A DNA stretch of 64,000 nt from a virus, in IMG/VR virus record IMGVR_UViG_3300046694_000202, positions 1 through 64,000 of that record; one strand, given 5' to 3'. Below are positions 38,615-45,746 of this stretch, one piece after another (position 1 is the stretch's first letter; each line of letters opens with the position of its first letter). A program made the position numbers and the translations under genes. The notes under the pieces were generated by a model. That model did not search any database, was not told the DNA's origin, and saw only the letters and a list, made by a program, of their open reading frames with translations.

Positions 38615-38935
38615 ATGAAAGTCATCGCCATCACCACCGGCGCGTTCCAGCTGCTCGACTCGCTCACGGGCGACTTGATCTCTGCGTTCCGCCCGTCCGT
38701 CGTCGAGAAGACCTCGTTCCTGACCGCGCGCCACGCGATCGATCAGGTGAAGGTGCTCGCCGAAGTCGCGGACAGCGCAACCGACGACGAATTTGCCAAG
38801 CACTGGCACGAGGCCGGCAAAGACATCGACCTCGCCGTTCAGTCGTTCACCGCAATCCACAGCCTCGTTGCCGCGGCTGCACCGGAAGCCGACCCGGCCC
38901 CGGCGAAGAAGTCGGCGAAGAAAGCCACTGAATAA
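38615..38935 (+). CDS. small head-region protein
   Basis: 106 residues, helical, ending in a Lys/Ala-rich tail (KKSAKKATE). Function unknown. By position a head completion or host-interaction factor. Starts 25 bases after the capsid terminator. Confidence 0.65.
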   Translation: MKVIAITTGAFQLLDSLTGDLISAFRPSVVEKTSFLTARHAIDQVKVLAEVADSATDDEFAKHWHEAGKDIDLAVQSFTAIHSLVAAAAPEADPAPAKKSAKKATE

Positions 38936-38946
38936 CCGGAGCCATC

Positions 38947-39360
38947 ATGGCAAACGATCTCAAGTACAGCCCCACGCTGAAGAACGCGCAGCAGGACGCA
39001 ATTACCGCCACGCTCGGCGCGAACGCTGTCCTCGAAATCTACAGCGGTTCAAAACCCGCTGGCCCGACGACCGCGATCGGCGCGCAAGTGCTGCTCGCCT
39101 CGCTGGCCTGCAACGCCACGTTCGCACCGGGTTCATCGAACGGCGTGCTGACGTTGAACAGCATCGCGAACGGCACGGGTACGGCCGGCGCTGCGGGCGG
39201 CACGGTCGCCACGTGGTTCCGTTTGAAGACCTCGGGCGGCACCGCGCACGTCGACGGTACGGTCGGCATCAGCGGCTGCGACCTGAATATCAACAACACG
39301 AACATCGCGACGGGTCAGACCGTTAGCGTCACGGGCTTCACGCTGGCTAACGCTAACTAA
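38947..39360 (+). CDS. putative virion surface protein, beta-sandwich type
   Basis: 137 residues, Gly/Thr/Ala-rich and beta-type (VGISGCDLNINNTNIATGQT, VSVTGFTLANAN). No membrane or catalytic motif. Next to the repeat protein, so perhaps a capsid surface or neck decoration protein (inference). Confidence 0.62.
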   Translation: MANDLKYSPTLKNAQQDAITATLGANAVLEIYSGSKPAGPTTAIGAQVLLASLACNATFAPGSSNGVLTLNSIANGTGTAGAAGGTVATWFRLKTSGGTAHVDGTVGISGCDLNINNTNIATGQTVSVTGFTLANAN

Positions 39361-39372
39361 GCGGGGTAGCAA

Positions 39373-42081
39373 ATGGGTGCGCTGTCCGGCTCCAATTCCG
39401 TAACGAGCAGCGCTACCACTTTCAACCTGTCCTCGCCGGCACAGACGGATTACATCGTCTATCCGGCGACGACAACGCCGACCAGAAAGAGCGGTGCTGG
39501 CTCGACGATCATCGCGGCGGCGGTGCTCGGCGCCGTCTCGTTCGCGACGTTCAACTACGGCAACAACCTGTTCACCTGGACAGGGGGTGCGCCGACCGCG
39601 AGCGGAACGGCGGTCGCGGGCGGGATCTACACGAACCCCACCACCGCTTCGGCGGTGGGTCAGGGTATTCGGCTCGTCCTTCCGGCCGATACGAATTCAC
39701 GCACGGCCGTCATCTACTGGGGCGCGAATAGCTGCGCGCCGCAGCTCGTCGCGACGCTCTCGGACGGCAGCGCCACACCCCTGACGCTCACGCCGACCGC
39801 GACCGGCTCGAACATCGACATCTACTACGCCGCGACCATCACGTTTGCGGCGAACAGCGCGGGCCAGACGCTGACGATCGACATGACGGTGAAGACGCTC
39901 CAGTCGGGCGGCAACATCTTCATCGGCGCGGCGAAGTATCTGACGGCGGTCTCGTCAATCACCGGCTCGGGCGCGGGTGTCCAGAACGCGAACACCAGCT
40001 CGGCGTCGGGCACGGTGGGCATCACCGGCTCGGGCGCCGGCACGCAGGCGAAGGACACCGCAGCGGCCACCGGTACGGTCAGCGTTTCTGGGGCCGCTGC
40101 ATCGACGCAAGCGCCGGATAGCGCGGCGGCAACCGGCGCCGTGGGCATCAGTGGTACGGGCGCAGTCACCGAGGGCAAGGACGTAAGCACCGGCACCGGC
40201 GCGGTCGCCGTCTCGGGGTCTGCAGCGCTCACCGAAGGCAAGGACGTAAGCACGGCCACGGGCGCCGTAGGCGTGTCTGGGGCAGGCTCCGCGACCCAGG
40301 CGAAGGACAACGCAGCGGCAACCGGCGCCGTAGGCGTGGCGGGCCTCGGAAGCGCTTCCCAGGCCAAGAACACGGGCAGCGCGACCGCCACGGTTGGCAT
40401 CAGCGGCTCGGGCGCGGCGACGCAGGCGAAGAACACCAGCTCGGCGACGGCGCAGCTCGGCGTGTCGGGCGCGGCCACGGGCACGCAGCAGAAGGATGTG
40501 AGCGCGGCGAGCGGCGCGACCGGTATCAGCGGCGCGGGCGCGGCCACGCAACAGAAGGACTCGGCGAGCGCGGCCGGCGCGGTTGAGGTTAGCGGCGCGG
40601 GCGCGGCGACCCAGCAGAAGAACACGGCGTCGGGAACCGGCGTCGTGCTCGATGGGATCGTCGGCAGCGGCGCGGGCACACAGGCACCGAACGCGGCAGC
40701 AGCCACTGGCACGGTGAGCGTGTCTGGCTCCGCTGCGGCGACGCAAGCGAAGGACACCAGCTCGGGAACGGGCACGGTCGGTATCACCGGCGCGGGCGCG
40801 GCGACGCAAGCGAAGGACACCAGCTCGGGAACGGGCACGGTCGGTATCACCGGCAGCGCGGCGATCACGCAGCAGCCGAACGTCAGCACCGCGACCGGCG
40901 CGATCGGCAACGTCTCGCAGGGCAGTGCGGCGATCACGCAGCAGCCGAACGCCGCCAGCGGAACAGGCACGGTCGGCATCACCGGCACGGGCGCGGCGAC
41001 GCAGAAACCGGACGCGAGCGCGGCGAGCGCGGCGGTCTCAGTCGACGGCAGCGCAGCGGCGAGCGCCGCGCGCGACGGCGCGAACGGATCTGGCGCGGTC
41101 GAGATCACCGGCACGGGCGCCGCGACTCAGGCGCGCAACGTCATGAATGGCGTCGGCTCGGTCTCGAACAACGAGATCACCGGCACGGGCGCGGGTGTGC
41201 AAGCCCCGAACGTGTCGGCGGCGACGGGCGCCGTGGAAATCACCGGCACCGCTGCGCCCGTGCAGCGCGCCAACGTATCGCACGCAACAGCCTTCGTCGA
41301 TAGCGGCGAAGCACCCCCGGCCCCGAGCCATAACCCTGTTTTGAACAAAGGACGAACCATGAAATGGTTCCAAGCTGGTGAAGACCTCACCTTCGATATC
41401 GAGATCCTGGTCGGCGGGGTGCCCTCGCAGCCGGACCCTGGCACCGTCACGTTCACCGTGCGCGATCAGAACGGGGTGGCTATCCCCGGCCTGAACAACC
41501 AGCCGGTCAACGTGCCGGGAACGACCGCGTCGATCTCTGTGCCCGCCGCCTCGAACATGCTCGCCGATGGCGCGGAGAGCGAGTCGCGCTTCGTGACGCT
41601 CGCCTACATCGCATCGGGTCAAAGCCGGCAGCTGCGCACGTCGTACAGCCTGCACGCGTTCCTGCCGATCGAGGCCTCGTGCGACGCGGTGCGCAGCCTC
41701 GTCGGTGTGTCCTCGGACGAACTGCCGGACGATGACATCGCGCTGGTGCTCAGCTACTTCGACCTCGTGGCCGAAGAGGGCGACACGTTCAAGGACGCCT
41801 TCCTCGCGAAGAACCAGACTCGAGCCGCGGCGAACCGCGCGCTCGCGCTGCGCGCCGCGCTCGAAGCGGTCCCGTCCTTGCAGCTGCGGATCTTCCAGTC
41901 GCGCCAGAGCGAGAACTCCTCGTTCAGCCGCTTCGGCGCCGTCGACTGGGAACGCCTGAAGCTCGACTTGCGCGACCAGCTCGCTGCAGCGCTGAAGTTC
42001 ATTTCCTCGCCCACCACGACCGCCGCGATCCCGACGTACTTCATGGTGTCCGCTCCGACCGATAACGTGACGAACTCATAA
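39373..42081 (+). CDS. repeat-rich head protein fused to a head-tail connector-like domain
   Basis: 902 residues in three parts. (1) About 1-195: beta-rich virion domain (NLFTWTGGAPTASGT, AVIYWGANSCAPQLV). (2) About 195-645: some 21 tandem units of about 21 residues with the form [VI]-T/S-G-x-G/A-A-x-x-Q-x-K/P-D/N-x5-G/A-x-V. Two neighbouring units are 63-base perfect repeats (40741, 40804). (3) About 663-902: a 240-residue domain with FDIEILVGGV and a helical C-terminus resembling a neck/connector protein. An internal ATG at 41359 can produce part 3 alone. The repeats may form an elongated surface appendage (inference). Confidence 0.78.
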   Translation: MGALSGSNSVTSSATTFNLSSPAQTDYIVYPATTTPTRKSGAGSTIIAAAVLGAVSFATFNYGNNLFTWTGGAPTASGTAVAGGIYTNPTTASAVGQGIRLVLPADTNSRTAVIYWGANSCAPQLVATLSDGSATPLTLTPTATGSNIDIYYAATITFAANSAGQTLTIDMTVKTLQSGGNIFIGAAKYLTAVSSITGSGAGVQNANTSSASGTVGITGSGAGTQAKDTAAATGTVSVSGAAASTQAPDSAAATGAVGISGTGAVTEGKDVSTGTGAVAVSGSAALTEGKDVSTATGAVGVSGAGSATQAKDNAAATGAVGVAGLGSASQAKNTGSATATVGISGSGAATQAKNTSSATAQLGVSGAATGTQQKDVSAASGATGISGAGAATQQKDSASAAGAVEVSGAGAATQQKNTASGTGVVLDGIVGSGAGTQAPNAAAATGTVSVSGSAAATQAKDTSSGTGTVGITGAGAATQAKDTSSGTGTVGITGSAAITQQPNVSTATGAIGNVSQGSAAITQQPNAASGTGTVGITGTGAATQKPDASAASAAVSVDGSAAASAARDGANGSGAVEITGTGAATQARNVMNGVGSVSNNEITGTGAGVQAPNVSAATGAVEITGTAAPVQRANVSHATAFVDSGEAPPAPSHNPVLNKGRTMKWFQAGEDLTFDIEILVGGVPSQPDPGTVTFTVRDQNGVAIPGLNNQPVNVPGTTASISVPAASNMLADGAESESRFVTLAYIASGQSRQLRTSYSLHAFLPIEASCDAVRSLVGVSSDELPDDDIALVLSYFDLVAEEGDTFKDAFLAKNQTRAAANRALALRAALEAVPSLQLRIFQSRQSENSSFSRFGAVDWERLKLDLRDQLAAALKFISSPTTTAAIPTYFMVSAPTDNVTNS
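40741..40866 (+). repeat. 63-base perfect direct repeat
   Basis: Two adjacent identical units encoding a 21-residue motif of the array, evidence of recent unit duplication. Confidence 0.9.
41359..42081 (+). CDS. internal in-frame start: connector-like protein alone (240 residues)
   Basis: ATG 41359 lies in frame with AAAGGA 6 bases upstream, an optimal spacing, exactly at the border between repeat array and C-terminal domain (MKWFQAGEDLTFDIEI). The product would be a typical stand-alone neck protein. Its end overlaps the next gene by one base (TAATG). Confidence 0.6.
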   Translation: MKWFQAGEDLTFDIEILVGGVPSQPDPGTVTFTVRDQNGVAIPGLNNQPVNVPGTTASISVPAASNMLADGAESESRFVTLAYIASGQSRQLRTSYSLHAFLPIEASCDAVRSLVGVSSDELPDDDIALVLSYFDLVAEEGDTFKDAFLAKNQTRAAANRALALRAALEAVPSLQLRIFQSRQSENSSFSRFGAVDWERLKLDLRDQLAAALKFISSPTTTAAIPTYFMVSAPTDNVTNS

Positions 42082-42596
42082 TGTCCGCACTCCCTAACCT
42101 CACTCGCGTCCTGATCAACCTGACGCGCGGCAACGCGAAGATCTGGGGCAACGTCAATCTGCCTAGCGCCGGTTCGGGCGGCAGGATTGCGTTCGGCCCC
42201 GTGGCCAAGACCCTGCTCGCAAAGCGCGGCTCGGTCGCGCAACCGGGCGACACGGTGCTCGATCTCGGCGACCGCTACGTGCTCGGCTACTTCAGCGAGT
42301 CGGCAAACGACCAGCTGTATCGCATGTTCCGCACGCCCTACTCCGCCGATGTCATGCGCGCGAGCGCGGGGCACGACCCGGTGACCGGCTTCGACAAGGG
42401 CAGCAAGGCGGTCAAGGTCGGCTTCGCCTGGTTCGACGTGCAGACGAGCGGCATGGCCGCAGACGTTGATTCCCTCAAGCGCACGAAATATCGGATCCTC
42501 ACCGGCTATCCGCTGCAGGTCAACGACGTGATCAACGGGATGAAGATCACAAGCGTCTCGGATGAGCTGGGCATCAAAATCGCCGAGGCCGAGTAA
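42081..42596 (+). CDS. probable head-tail joining protein
   Basis: 171 residues, beta-rich (NAKIWGNVNLPSAGSGGRIA). Sits between connector-like gene and tail genes with single-base overlaps, so a head-closure or tail-joining protein by position. Confidence 0.62.
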   Translation: MSALPNLTRVLINLTRGNAKIWGNVNLPSAGSGGRIAFGPVAKTLLAKRGSVAQPGDTVLDLGDRYVLGYFSESANDQLYRMFRTPYSADVMRASAGHDPVTGFDKGSKAVKVGFAWFDVQTSGMAADVDSLKRTKYRILTGYPLQVNDVINGMKITSVSDELGIKIAEAE

Positions 42597-43432
42597 TGGA
42601 ACTCGACCGCCCCTTTGAAAAAGACTGGGACGACCTGAACGCCTACGTCGAGAACGTCTTCTTCACGAACGTGAACAAGGTGGTCAATGGGGCGGCGTAC
42701 GACCTTGCGGATGACATCGAGAGGAAGCTCACGAAGCAGCTCGACACCTTCTTCTCGAACCTCTCGGACATGGTCGGCCGGTGGAAGAACGCCGCGCCGA
42801 AGTGGGTCCAGGACATCAACGGGCCGTGGACCGACTACAGCGACGACTACGCCGACTTCAAGCAGGTCAGGGAGCGCGGCGCGCGCGACTACTTCGTGCT
42901 GCGCGAGATGGCGCCGGTCGCGCGCAGCAGAACCCGCCTCGCGCGCCGGCTACGCCGTGAGCGCTTCACGCGCGGGAAGAAGAAGGGAAAGCTGCGCGGG
43001 CCGAGTCTGAAGCAAGAACTCAAGACGCTCGGCAACCCCTCGGCGTACTGGGGTAGGGTCGTCGTTACGATCGAGTCGATGACGAACACGGACACGGGCA
43101 GGCGGCGCTACAACAAGGGCACGCAGCGTCGAGGCAAGCGCCCTGGTGGGCAGATCCTGAGTCCGGCCGCTGACTATCTCACCCTGCACATCGAATGGCT
43201 CCCCTCTCTGGAGGGGCTTGACGTGCTCGACCGCGGTGTGACCGAAGAGCCGCGGGAAGGAATGCTGGGTCTGCCGGGCGAGATCGCCGTGAAGCTTGAG
43301 ACGATCCAGTGGCGCAAAGACGGCAAGCAGGCATATCGTCCGCTGCTCGGCCCGTACATGCTCTGGTATCAGGACACAACGGTGCGACAGACAATCCAGA
43401 AAATCACGGCTCAACACGGAGCACAACTATGA
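42596..43432 (+). CDS. probable neck/tail-joining protein
   Basis: 278 residues. Helical N-terminus, a very basic centre (RRLRRERFTRGKKKGKLRG), then beta-rich part. By position a tail-completion (HK97 gp10-like) protein. ATGA overlap with the next gene. Confidence 0.6.
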   Translation: MELDRPFEKDWDDLNAYVENVFFTNVNKVVNGAAYDLADDIERKLTKQLDTFFSNLSDMVGRWKNAAPKWVQDINGPWTDYSDDYADFKQVRERGARDYFVLREMAPVARSRTRLARRLRRERFTRGKKKGKLRGPSLKQELKTLGNPSAYWGRVVVTIESMTNTDTGRRRYNKGTQRRGKRPGGQILSPAADYLTLHIEWLPSLEGLDVLDRGVTEEPREGMLGLPGEIAVKLETIQWRKDGKQAYRPLLGPYMLWYQDTTVRQTIQKITAQHGAQL

Positions 43433-43890
43433 TCAGCACCAATGTGTATGGCGACCATCTCGCCAGCTTGATGAAGTTCTGCAAGGACTTCGCCACTCAA
43501 CTCAATGTCGTCGACGAAGATCCGTTCGAGCCGGTGCTTCTCGATGCGTACGACGACTATGAGCAGCTGCCGAAGGGGTCGTTGATTGGAGTCGCGGGCT
43601 ACGCGATCGACATCGACGAGCACATCGTGTCGGTGAAGGTGATGATCGGGATCGGCACGGAGAATGACACCAACACGTTCCGCTTGACTGCGGCGATGAA
43701 CAAGCTCGTTCAGCGGCTCTTGCCGACGAAACGTCTTGATGTGGTGGATTGCGAGACGGGGGCGCTGCTGGGGGTGATGACTATCGAGAACGGCGTTCGA
43801 GTGATGCCGGCGAGTAATGCTGGAGGAAGGACCATGAAGTATGTCGCTTTCATGGCCCAATCCGGTGTCACTGTGGATCTTGGTTCTTAA
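43429..43890 (+). CDS. probable tail terminator/completion protein
   Basis: 153 residues starting at an ATGA overlap. Pattern helix, then GSLIGVAGYAIDIDEHIVSV and MNKLVQRLLPTK, of the size and position of proteins that cap the tail tube just before the major tail gene. Its 3' end overlaps the antisense Arc-like gene. Confidence 0.66.
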   Translation: MISTNVYGDHLASLMKFCKDFATQLNVVDEDPFEPVLLDAYDDYEQLPKGSLIGVAGYAIDIDEHIVSVKVMIGIGTENDTNTFRLTAAMNKLVQRLLPTKRLDVVDCETGALLGVMTIENGVRVMPASNAGGRTMKYVAFMAQSGVTVDLGS

Positions 43891-44062
43891 GGCTCTCGAT
43901 CAACCGCAGATCGCTCGCCGTTCCGGCGTCGATGCCTGCTTCAATCAGCAAGATCAGCTCGGCGTTCTTTGTGCGCCGGTTGATCTTCGCCCGATTCACT
44001 ACTTGCTCGTGGACCTCGCGCGGCAAGCGGAGGGTGGATGCGATGAGATCTTCTAATTCCAT
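43868..44062 (-). CDS. Arc-like ribbon-helix-helix repressor, leftward inside the late region
   Basis: 64 residues. The N-terminal strand TLRLPREVHEQVVNRAKI followed by two helices (NRRTKNAELILLIEAGIDAG) is the Arc/MetJ ribbon-helix-helix fold that binds DNA as dimers. AGGAG lies 9 bases upstream of ATG 44062. It is the only leftward gene among the late genes and overlaps the 3' end of the tail-completion gene by 23 bases. Inverted repeats in its leader (44066-44085, 44091-44109) are likely operators. Expected to repress its own and the adjacent rightward promoter (inference). Confidence 0.85.
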   Translation of the reverse strand: MELEDLIASTLRLPREVHEQVVNRAKINRRTKNAELILLIEAGIDAGTASDLRLIESLKNQDPQ

Positions 44063-44065
44063 TTG

Positions 44066-44085
44066 TTGGTTCTCCTATCAACCAA
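44066..44085. promoter_or_regulatory. inverted repeat enclosing the ribosome site of the Arc-like gene
   Basis: TTGGTT/AACCAA with the CTCCTATC (AGGAG complement) in the loop. Could sequester the ribosome site in RNA or serve as an operator. Confidence 0.55.
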
Positions 44086-44090
44086 TAAAA

Positions 44091-44123
44091 ACCTTTGATT
44101 CTCAAAGGTAGCACAGCTACGAT
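44091..44123 (+). promoter_or_regulatory. promoter of the tail tube gene with overlapping operator
   Basis: ACCTTTGA-TTC-TCAAAGGT dyad (44091-44109) covers a TTTGAT -35-like box (44094-44099). 18 bases later TACGAT (44118-44123) is a -10-like box. It precedes the tail tube start at 44159. Confidence 0.55.
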
Positions 44124-44158
44124 CCCGACTACCAGATTTTTCAACCGGAGAACCCACG

Positions 44159-44950
44159 ATGGCTGGCGAAGCAAAGTCAAATAAGTTCATGCTGGGCACA
44201 GCCACCGTGATGGTGGGCGCCCAGTCTGACCTGTTCAACCTGAACCCCACCGACCACTCGATCGGTCTCGTGAAGAACTTCACGATCAGCGGCCAACCGT
44301 CGTACACCGAACTCACGCAAGGCGTGAAGAACTCGGTCGTGTACTCAGTCATGACGGGCAACCCCGTGACCGCGACGATGGAAGTCTACGAGCACACGGC
44401 GAAGAACTTGGCCTACGGCCTCGGTCTCGACGGCTCGGCGATGGCTCCGACCACGGTCGCCACCACGACCAACGCTGACGTGGCCGCGAACGTCGCCGGC
44501 ACGAAGCTCATCCCGTGCGCGGCCGTCACCGGCTTCCTGGTCGGCGACTGGATTCAGGCTCTGCCGGTCGGCCCGACCGACAAGGTGCTGGTCGCGAAGA
44601 TCAAGTCGATCGACGCAACCGCCAAGACGATCACGGTCCAAGACGACCACGGCTTCTCGTATGCCCTCGCCAGCGGCTCGCTGGTCAAGAAGGTGAACGT
44701 GGTTGGTATCGGTTCGAAGTCGGATCAGCCGTTCCTCTCGGCCAAGATCGTCGGCAACCTCGCGGACGGTACGCCGGTCGCGCTGTTGATCCCGAAGATC
44801 CGCGTCACGGGCGGCTTCACGCTGGCGTTCAAGTCGGACTCGTTCGGCAACCTGCCCTACAAGTTCCAGCCGTACGACCTGACCCAAGCGGATCCGTTCT
44901 ACGACACCTTCCTGCCGTACGGTCAGGCGATGTTGGCATCGGCCAACTAA
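44159..44950 (+). CDS. major tail tube protein
   Basis: 263 residues. Forms the stacked rings of the tail tube. The pattern NFTISGQPSYTELTQG, SVVYSVMTGNPVTATMEVYE and the C-terminal FSDxFG-like segment (FKSDSFGNLPYKFQPYDLTQ) is typical of siphophage tube proteins with a beta-barrel core. A DNA-binding-size insert with VGDWIQALPVG lies in the middle (about 115-150). Followed by a strong terminator. Confidence 0.9.
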   Translation: MAGEAKSNKFMLGTATVMVGAQSDLFNLNPTDHSIGLVKNFTISGQPSYTELTQGVKNSVVYSVMTGNPVTATMEVYEHTAKNLAYGLGLDGSAMAPTTVATTTNADVAANVAGTKLIPCAAVTGFLVGDWIQALPVGPTDKVLVAKIKSIDATAKTITVQDDHGFSYALASGSLVKKVNVVGIGSKSDQPFLSAKIVGNLADGTPVALLIPKIRVTGGFTLAFKSDSFGNLPYKFQPYDLTQADPFYDTFLPYGQAMLASAN

Positions 44951-44988
44951 GGTTCTTAGCGGTACGAAAAAGATCCTTGATGCACCAA

Positions 44989-45018
44989 GCCTCCAGACTC
45001 ATAATCTGGAGGCTTTTT
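44989..45018 (+). terminator. Rho-independent terminator after the tail tube gene
   Basis: Perfect GCCTCCAGA/TCTGGAGGC stem with a 7-base loop followed by TTTTT. Confidence 0.95.
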
Positions 45019-45034
45019 CATTCCTGGATCCACC

Positions 45035-45457
45035 ATGACCACCACCCAAAAATCCGCGCCGGCGCCCCGCCTCAAAGTCACCGTCAATGACGTGCAGCGC
45101 GAGCTGTTCATGTCGTTCGGCTTGCTCAACGAGCTTTGCCGCGGCGTCGGCAGCGTCCAGTCGGCGATTCAAATCCCGACCGATTCCGAGCTGCGCGACT
45201 ACACGCTGCTGGCTACCCTGTCCGAGCGCAACGAGAACGGTGAAGTCGACACGCCGATCAACCTGCGTCTGATCGACATGTCGCTCGAAGATGCCGAGAA
45301 CCTGCTGTCGTGGGCCTCCGATCACTGCGTCGATTTTTTTCTGCGGACGATGGAGAGAGTCGTCAAGACGCAGGAGAAGAACCTGGATCGGTTCGCAAGC
45401 CTGAAAGCAAAAAGCCCGGAAAGCTCACAGCCTTCGTCGACTGGTTCCGCGACCTGA
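45035..45457 (+). CDS. tail assembly chaperone, short form (gpG-like)
   Basis: 140 residues. Lambda gpG-like chaperone that coats the tape measure protein before tube assembly. N-terminus disordered, then a helical domain (FMSFGLLNELCRGVGSVQ; DMSLEDAENLLSWASDHC). The zero-frame stop comes at 45457, while a -1 frame continues to 45744; see the fusion entry. Confidence 0.85.
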   Translation: MTTTQKSAPAPRLKVTVNDVQRELFMSFGLLNELCRGVGSVQSAIQIPTDSELRDYTLLATLSERNENGEVDTPINLRLIDMSLEDAENLLSWASDHCVDFFLRTMERVVKTQEKNLDRFASLKAKSPESSQPSSTGSAT

Positions 45458-45744
45458 GCTTCACAGACGGGGTGTGCTGGGCATTCGACGTGGTGCCCTC
45501 CGAGCTGCCCCGAATTCTCTGGAAGTACACCCGAGAGGACATTAAAATTCGCACACGCTTGAAGCTTGGCGAGGGTCAAGCTCATCATGTGCAGCAATTC
45601 CAGACGATCGCCACCCTTCTCTCCGGATTCTTAGGTGGGGAAACTTCAGAATCAAGTGGCTCAGATAGTGAGTCGTCCTCTGAAAAGCCTAAGAACTTCG
45701 AGGATGCGCAACGTCAACTAGCAGCAGTCTTCGGGAAATCGTAG
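45035..45744 (+). CDS. tail assembly chaperone, -1 frameshift fusion (gpGT-like)
   Basis: Near codon 126 the sequence GCAAAAAGC (45407-45415) allows a -1 slip on five A, after which reading continues in the second frame (KPGKLTAFVDWFRDLSFTDG) to 45744, giving about 236 residues. The overlap arrangement, size and location just before the tape measure gene match the lambda G/GT pair. The slip is not a canonical XXXYYYZ heptamer, so the exact position is an inference. Confidence 0.82.
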
Positions 45745-45746
45745 GA

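Noticed and set aside
39825-41114. Leftward Pro/Ala-rich repeat open frame
   Set aside because: It is the antisense reading of the 21-residue repeat array; the repeats make it look ordered.
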